Positions 60,520 through 64,000 of a DNA stretch of 64,000 nt are shown here, piece by piece. The position numbers and the translations under genes are program-made. The notes below the pieces were generated by a model. It made no database searches and was not told where the DNA came from. It worked only from the letters and a program-made list of their open reading frames with translations. The stretch spans positions 1 to 64,000 of the forward strand of contig JAIOIU010000029.1 in assembly GCA_019912425.1 (NCBI GenBank), given 5' to 3'. Each line of letters starts with the position of its first letter. Positions within the stretch are counted from its first letter, which is position 1. This DNA comes from Candidatus Methylomirabilis tolerans (GTDB lineage: Bacteria > Methylomirabilota > Methylomirabilia > Methylomirabilales > Methylomirabilaceae).

Positions 60520-60548
60520 AGTTATCCTCGATCGCGAAAAGGATAACT
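60520..60548 (+). promoter_or_regulatory. Inverted repeat covering the ribosome binding site of the next gene
   Basis: AGTTATCCT (60520-60528) and AGGATAACT (60540-60548) are perfect 9-bp complements around an 11-nt loop. The right arm contains the AAGGA Shine-Dalgarno sequence of the gene at 60551, 2 bp before its ATG, so the hairpin in RNA would block translation. On DNA it could equally be a repressor operator. Confidence 0.55.
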
Positions 60549-60550
60549 CA

Positions 60551-60925
60551 ATGGGACGGGGATCTGGATCGATAGTTCCGACCATAGCTCTCATCACGGT
60601 TATCTGCCTGTTGTGGGTTTATCCGTTTTGCCTTTTCCACCAGGCCAGTGCCGCTGCTTACCAGCGCGATCCCTCGTCCGACCTCGATCATGGTTCATCT
60701 CCTCCCGCCCTCTGCGATGATTCCCATCTCTACGCAGCCTCGAACAGCCAAGTGGCGGGTGCCGACACAAAGGCCGGCATCAGCCTCCGAATCGAGCCTC
60801 TGCGGGCCATTCCACGCGAACGGTTCTCGGCTGTAAGACGACATGAGCTGACCGACCTCCTACTCCCCGCCTCCCGATCCACCTCGAAAGCGCTGCGCAT
60901 GCTGTACGTGGTCTACCAGATTTAA
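60551..60925 (+). CDS. Small exported protein heading the metal-efflux operon (unknown)
   Basis: A 124-residue protein with an N-terminal hydrophobic stretch (VPTIALITVICLLWVYPFCLF, in part residues 9-28) and likely cleavage after QASA. The rest has no family I recognise and contains two cysteines-poor, Ser/Asp-rich segments with a few histidines. ATG 60551 has AAGGA upstream inside the inverted repeat at 60520-60548. It precedes the adaptor by 186 bp. Small exported proteins often head Cus/Czc operons as metal carriers, but no clear metal motif is visible here. Confidence 0.5.
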   Translation: MGRGSGSIVPTIALITVICLLWVYPFCLFHQASAAAYQRDPSSDLDHGSSPPALCDDSHLYAASNSQVAGADTKAGISLRIEPLRAIPRERFSAVRRHELTDLLLPASRSTSKALRMLYVVYQI

Positions 60926-61111
60926 TTGCTCCGTCCACATTCTCGCATTGCAGGGATCCCCCGACCGCACAGATTCTGCTTTCTGCCCATATGATCCACC
61001 TGGCAAGGGGATCCACTTTCCATTCTTTTCATCTTATTGAAAGCAAGGGGTCTATAGTTAGACAGTTCCAATTGACCGATATCTTGCTTGGACAGAAGAG
61101 AGAGGCGAGAG

Positions 61112-62371
61112 TTGAAACGATTCCTTGGCATGCTATTGCTGGCGATTGCTGTCGCGGCAGGCGGATGCGGCAAGCCAGAGACTGCACCCGCGCCGCGCCA
61201 GACGGTTCAAGCCGCACATCCTCCTGGTCCGGAAGAACATCGGCATGACCAGGCGCCACACGACGGCGAGCGCAGGGAGACGGTCGGCCCGGGCGAGGAG
61301 TCAATCGGTGTTCGATTGACTCCGGAAGAGCGCGAGAACATCGGCCTCAAGACCGAGGTTGCCCAGCTTCGTCCGGTTGAGGATGTCCGCAGGCTGAATG
61401 GGATTGTCAAGCCGCATCCAGATCGAGTGGCGCAGGTGACCAGCCGTGTGCCCGGGATCGTGCTTAGTATTCATGCATCGCTTGGCGCCTGGGTTAAGCG
61501 GGGCGATGACCTGTTAGACATCAAGAGCGTCGAACTGGAACGGTTGGAGCTGAGCCTGATTCAGGCGGAGAACAAGCTAGCACTGACAAAGGTTGATCTG
61601 GAGCGGGTTCGGTTGCTCGTTGAACGGGAGATTGTCGCTCGAAAGGAACTGCTGGCCCTCGAAAACCGGCACCGTGAGATCCTGAACGAGATCGAGAGCC
61701 TCGCCCGCCAACTGAACTTTCTCGGTCTGCCCCAGCAGGCAATCGCACGGATTCGCGAGGAGCAGACAGTCGCCACACTGCACCTACCGGCCCCCATCAG
61801 GGGGACGATCGTCGAGCGCAACGTCGTGATCGGCCAGGCGATTGAGCCCAACGTTGCCTTGATGAAGATTATCGATAGCGCTGTCATGATTGTCGAGGGA
61901 GAGGCCTTTGAGGACACCCTGCCCCTGCTCAGACTTGGACAACGGGTCCGAGTCGTCGTCTCCGCATATCCCCGTGAGGTGTTCGAAGGGAGAATCAGTT
62001 TCATCAGCCCGACGGTCAACCCGACGAAGCGGACTATTCCGGTGTGGGCAGAGGTCGGAAATCCCAGCGGGCTGCTGAAACAGGATCTCTTTACTCAAGT
62101 CCATGTGATCGTGGGAGAGCAACGCAGGAGCCTTACGATCCCAATTGAGGCCCTTATCAATGCCGAGGGATCGGAGTTCGCATTTGTCGAACGTGACGGC
62201 ATGTTCGTTCGAGCTGAGCTGAGGCTCGGAACCCGAAATGATCGCTTCGCCGAGGTCATGCGAGGTCTTTCTGCGGGCGATCGGGTTGTCACCGACGGCA
62301 GCCGCCAGCTCTATGCGAAGTGGCTTACCGCAAAGGGTGGGGGACCGGCACTGGGTGGCCACACACATTGA
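61112..62371 (+). CDS. Heavy-metal efflux adaptor lipoprotein (CusB/CzcB-like)
   Basis: A 419-residue periplasmic adaptor. FLGMLLLAIAVAAGGCGKPE ends in a lipobox (AGGC), so the mature protein is anchored at Cys by lipid. A His-rich stretch follows (HPPGPEEHRHDQAPHDGERR, about 40-59), a likely metal-binding tail. Lipoyl halves (VAQVTSRVPGIVLSIHASLGAWVKRGD and LPAPIRGTIVERNVVIGQAIEPN), a helical hairpin and a beta-barrel make the RND adaptor fold. TTG 61112 with GAGAGGCGAGAG upstream is preferred over a TTG at 61088. It works with the pump at 62486. Confidence 0.9.
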   Translation: MKRFLGMLLLAIAVAAGGCGKPETAPAPRQTVQAAHPPGPEEHRHDQAPHDGERRETVGPGEESIGVRLTPEERENIGLKTEVAQLRPVEDVRRLNGIVKPHPDRVAQVTSRVPGIVLSIHASLGAWVKRGDDLLDIKSVELERLELSLIQAENKLALTKVDLERVRLLVEREIVARKELLALENRHREILNEIESLARQLNFLGLPQQAIARIREEQTVATLHLPAPIRGTIVERNVVIGQAIEPNVALMKIIDSAVMIVEGEAFEDTLPLLRLGQRVRVVVSAYPREVFEGRISFISPTVNPTKRTIPVWAEVGNPSGLLKQDLFTQVHVIVGEQRRSLTIPIEALINAEGSEFAFVERDGMFVRAELRLGTRNDRFAEVMRGLSAGDRVVTDGSRQLYAKWLTAKGGGPALGGHTH

Positions 62372-62386
62372 TGCGAAAGAGGCAAA

Positions 62387-62476
62387 AGACAGGGTGGAGG
62401 GTGTCTGGGGTCGGGGGTGGCTGTTACACGGTTTTGCCCTACTTTACCCTACCCCCTAAACCCTATACCCTGCTTT
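62387..62476 (+). repeat. AGGGTA/CCCTATA hairpin repeat, copy E
   Basis: GACAGGGTGGAGGGTGTCTGGGG (in part from 62389) pairs imperfectly with TACCCTACCCCCTAAACCC and TATACCCTG at 62443-62472. It separates the adaptor stop from the pump start; the pump's GGAGGG ribosome site follows at once. Confidence 0.65.
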
Positions 62477-62485
62477 GGAGGGATG

Positions 62486-64000
62486 ATGTTTGCCTGGATC
62501 ATTGAACGGTCACTGAGAAATCGCGTCCTCGTGGTGGTCGCCTTCGTGGTCCTGCTGATTGTCGGTCTGTTCACGTTGCGTCGGATTACACTTGACGTCT
62601 TCCCGGAGTTTGCCCCACCACAGGTCGTCATTCAGACCGAGGCCCCCAGCCTACCGCCACAGGACGTCGAGTTTCTCGTCACCTTCCCGATTGAATCGGC
62701 TGTTAATGGGACTCCAGGGGTAGAGGTAATCCGGTCGAAATCGACCGCCGGACTGTCAAGTATCGTCGTGGTCTTTGCGTGGGGAACGAATATCTATGCG
62801 GCCCGTCAACTCGTAAGCGAACGCCTCCAGGGGGTGAAGGATCGGCTCCCAGCGGGAACCAAGAGTCCCATGATGCTCCCGATCACCTCGGCCGTGGGCT
62901 GGCTGGTCAAATATGCGCTCACAAGCGATAGCGTCTCCCTGATGGAGCTTCGGACGATCTCGGACTGGGACATCCGCAATCGCCTCCTGGCGATCCCTGG
63001 TGTGGCCTCAGTGGTCTCCATCGGCGGCGAGGTGAAGCAGTATCAGGTGCTGCTGTCTTCGGACAAGCTGTTTCAATACGGTCTGACCGTCAAGGAGGTC
63101 CTCGGTGCCGTCAGGAAAGCGAACGTCAGTGTTCCCGGAGGCTTTCTGGTGACGCCAGGCCAGGAGTTCGTGATCACCGGGGTCGGTCGAATCTCGTCGC
63201 TCCGGGAACTTGAGCAGACCAAGGTAGCGGAGCGAGGCGGGACACCGATCCGGTTGGATCAGGTAGCGACGGTTCGCTTCGGTCCGGAATTTAAGCGGGG
63301 AGATGCTACGTGGGAGGGTAAGCCCGCCGTGATCGGAACAGTCTCAAAGCTCTTTGGGGCGGATACCTTAACGGTTACGTACCAGGTAGAAGCGGCGATG
63401 GAGGAGATCCGCAAGACGTTGCCGTCTGGGGTCGAACTGAATACCCGGGTCTTCCGCCAGGCGAGCTTCATCGAGTCCTCCATTGCCAACCTGCGCCAGG
63501 CGATCCTGGAAGGGGTGGTGGTCGTCAGTATCGTTGTCATCTTCTTTCTCTTCAATGTCCGGGCATCTCTCATTACCTTGACAGCGCTGCCGATCTCATT
63601 GATCTCTGGCGTACTGCTACTCAAGGCGTTCGGGATCGGCATCAACGCCATGACCCTGGGTGGGCTGGCCATCGCCATCGGCGAGGTCGTAGACGACGCC
63701 ATCGTGGACGTCGAGAATATCGTTCGTCGGCTTCGACTCAATCAGGAGAAGACTTGCCCCGATCCCCCATTGAAGGTGATTTACGAGGCGTCCGTGGAGA
63801 TCCGGCACGCCGTGGTCCATGCCACCTGGATCGTCCTGATCGTCTTCATGCCGATCTTCCTACTTGGGGGGGTAGAGGGGCGGATCTTTACCCCGCTCGG
63901 CCTCGCGTATACCTTCGCGATCCTCGCCTCCCTCCTGGTGGCGGTGACGTTAGTCCCGGCCCTGGCCGCTATGCTCCTGATCCGCCGTGGGGAAGCCCAA
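62486..64000 (+). CDS. Heavy-metal efflux RND pump (CusA/CzcA family), partial
   Basis: 505 codons are visible before the window ends; the family is about 1,030 residues. It begins MFAWIIERSLRNRVLVVVAFVV (first helix), with a periplasmic porter domain (about 35-335) and then helices 2-4: GVVVVSIVVIFFLFNVRASLITL and GIGINAMTLGGLAIAIGEVVDDAIVDVENI, the proton-relay helix of HME-type pumps, where the Asp pair and Glu are characteristic. ATG 62486 or 62483 follows GGAGGG. The metal (Cu/Ag or Zn/Co/Cd) cannot be decided from this half. Confidence 0.93.
   Translation, partial: MFAWIIERSLRNRVLVVVAFVVLLIVGLFTLRRITLDVFPEFAPPQVVIQTEAPSLPPQDVEFLVTFPIESAVNGTPGVEVIRSKSTAGLSSIVVVFAWGTNIYAARQLVSERLQGVKDRLPAGTKSPMMLPITSAVGWLVKYALTSDSVSLMELRTISDWDIRNRLLAIPGVASVVSIGGEVKQYQVLLSSDKLFQYGLTVKEVLGAVRKANVSVPGGFLVTPGQEFVITGVGRISSLRELEQTKVAERGGTPIRLDQVATVRFGPEFKRGDATWEGKPAVIGTVSKLFGADTLTVTYQVEAAMEEIRKTLPSGVELNTRVFRQASFIESSIANLRQAILEGVVVVSIVVIFFLFNVRASLITLTALPISLISGVLLLKAFGIGINAMTLGGLAIAIGEVVDDAIVDVENIVRRLRLNQEKTCPDPPLKVIYEASVEIRHAVVHATWIVLIVFMPIFLLGGVEGRIFTPLGLAYTFAILASLLVAVTLVPALAAMLLIRRGEAQ

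Overview
The window reads as a chromosome segment of a GC-rich Gram-negative-type bacterium. Hopanoid genes (hpnH, squalene-hopene cyclase, hpnG) sit beside a CruF-type carotenoid gene, and SpeD, SpeE and an arginine decarboxylase-like enzyme form a polyamine cluster. Together with secDF, a Cus/Czc-type metal efflux set and the overall codon use, this resembles NC10 bacteria (Candidatus Methylomirabilis-like). That placement is inference from gene content; no rRNA is present.

Positions 1 to about 13,735 form an accessory island. It holds a truncated AbiEii-like nucleotidyltransferase with a nuclease-fold AbiEi-like partner, a second AbiEi-type antitoxin facing away from them behind a perfect 32-bp palindrome, a HEPN-domain gene, and a conserved-looking unknown gene cut by a complete 1,325-bp IS4-family element whose 9-bp target duplication is still intact. 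Remnants of IS1634, IS3 and IS481 transposases are scattered around. A compact five-gene operon (7139-13077) combines an NMT1/ThiY-type ABC transporter with a large membrane-anchored helical protein and a methyltransferase; its function is unknown. The island appears to end at a 3' tRNA-Lys fragment (13691-13735) that looks like an integration site.

From 13.9 to 34 kb the minus strand is mostly backbone: queC-queE, a DegP/HtrA protease, a purine permease with guanine deaminase, an L,D-transpeptidase with a DUF882 protein, a MacAB-like efflux operon, the operon cruF-hpnH-shc-hpnG, and a DegT aminotransferase. CruF carries two apparent frameshifts. From 33.6 to 54 kb the plus strand carries speD-speE-speA, secD-secF, gmhA, a D,D-carboxypeptidase, dprA-topA-trmFO, tmRNA, tRNA-Val, tRNA-Asp, glgA, a Spy-like protein, pyrF-rarA-hbd and tRNA-Phe; a TPR protein lies on the minus strand.

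From 54.4 to 59.3 kb there is a second, smaller accessory patch: a Phd-like antitoxin with a nucleotidyltransferase, hicBA, an orphan HerA/FtsK-like ATPase, and three copies of a decayed repeat, two of which carry the same promoter. The window closes with purM and a metal-efflux operon (small exported protein, lipoprotein adaptor, CusA/CzcA pump running off the end).

The most unusual non-genic signal is several families of short imperfect inverted repeats. One, built of AGGGTAT/CCCTATA words, occupies five gaps between co-directional genes. Another (CCTGCCTGTGCG / CGCACGCAGACAGG) sits inside the 5' ends of four coding regions, and a third (GTCCTGAG, three times) inside hpnG.
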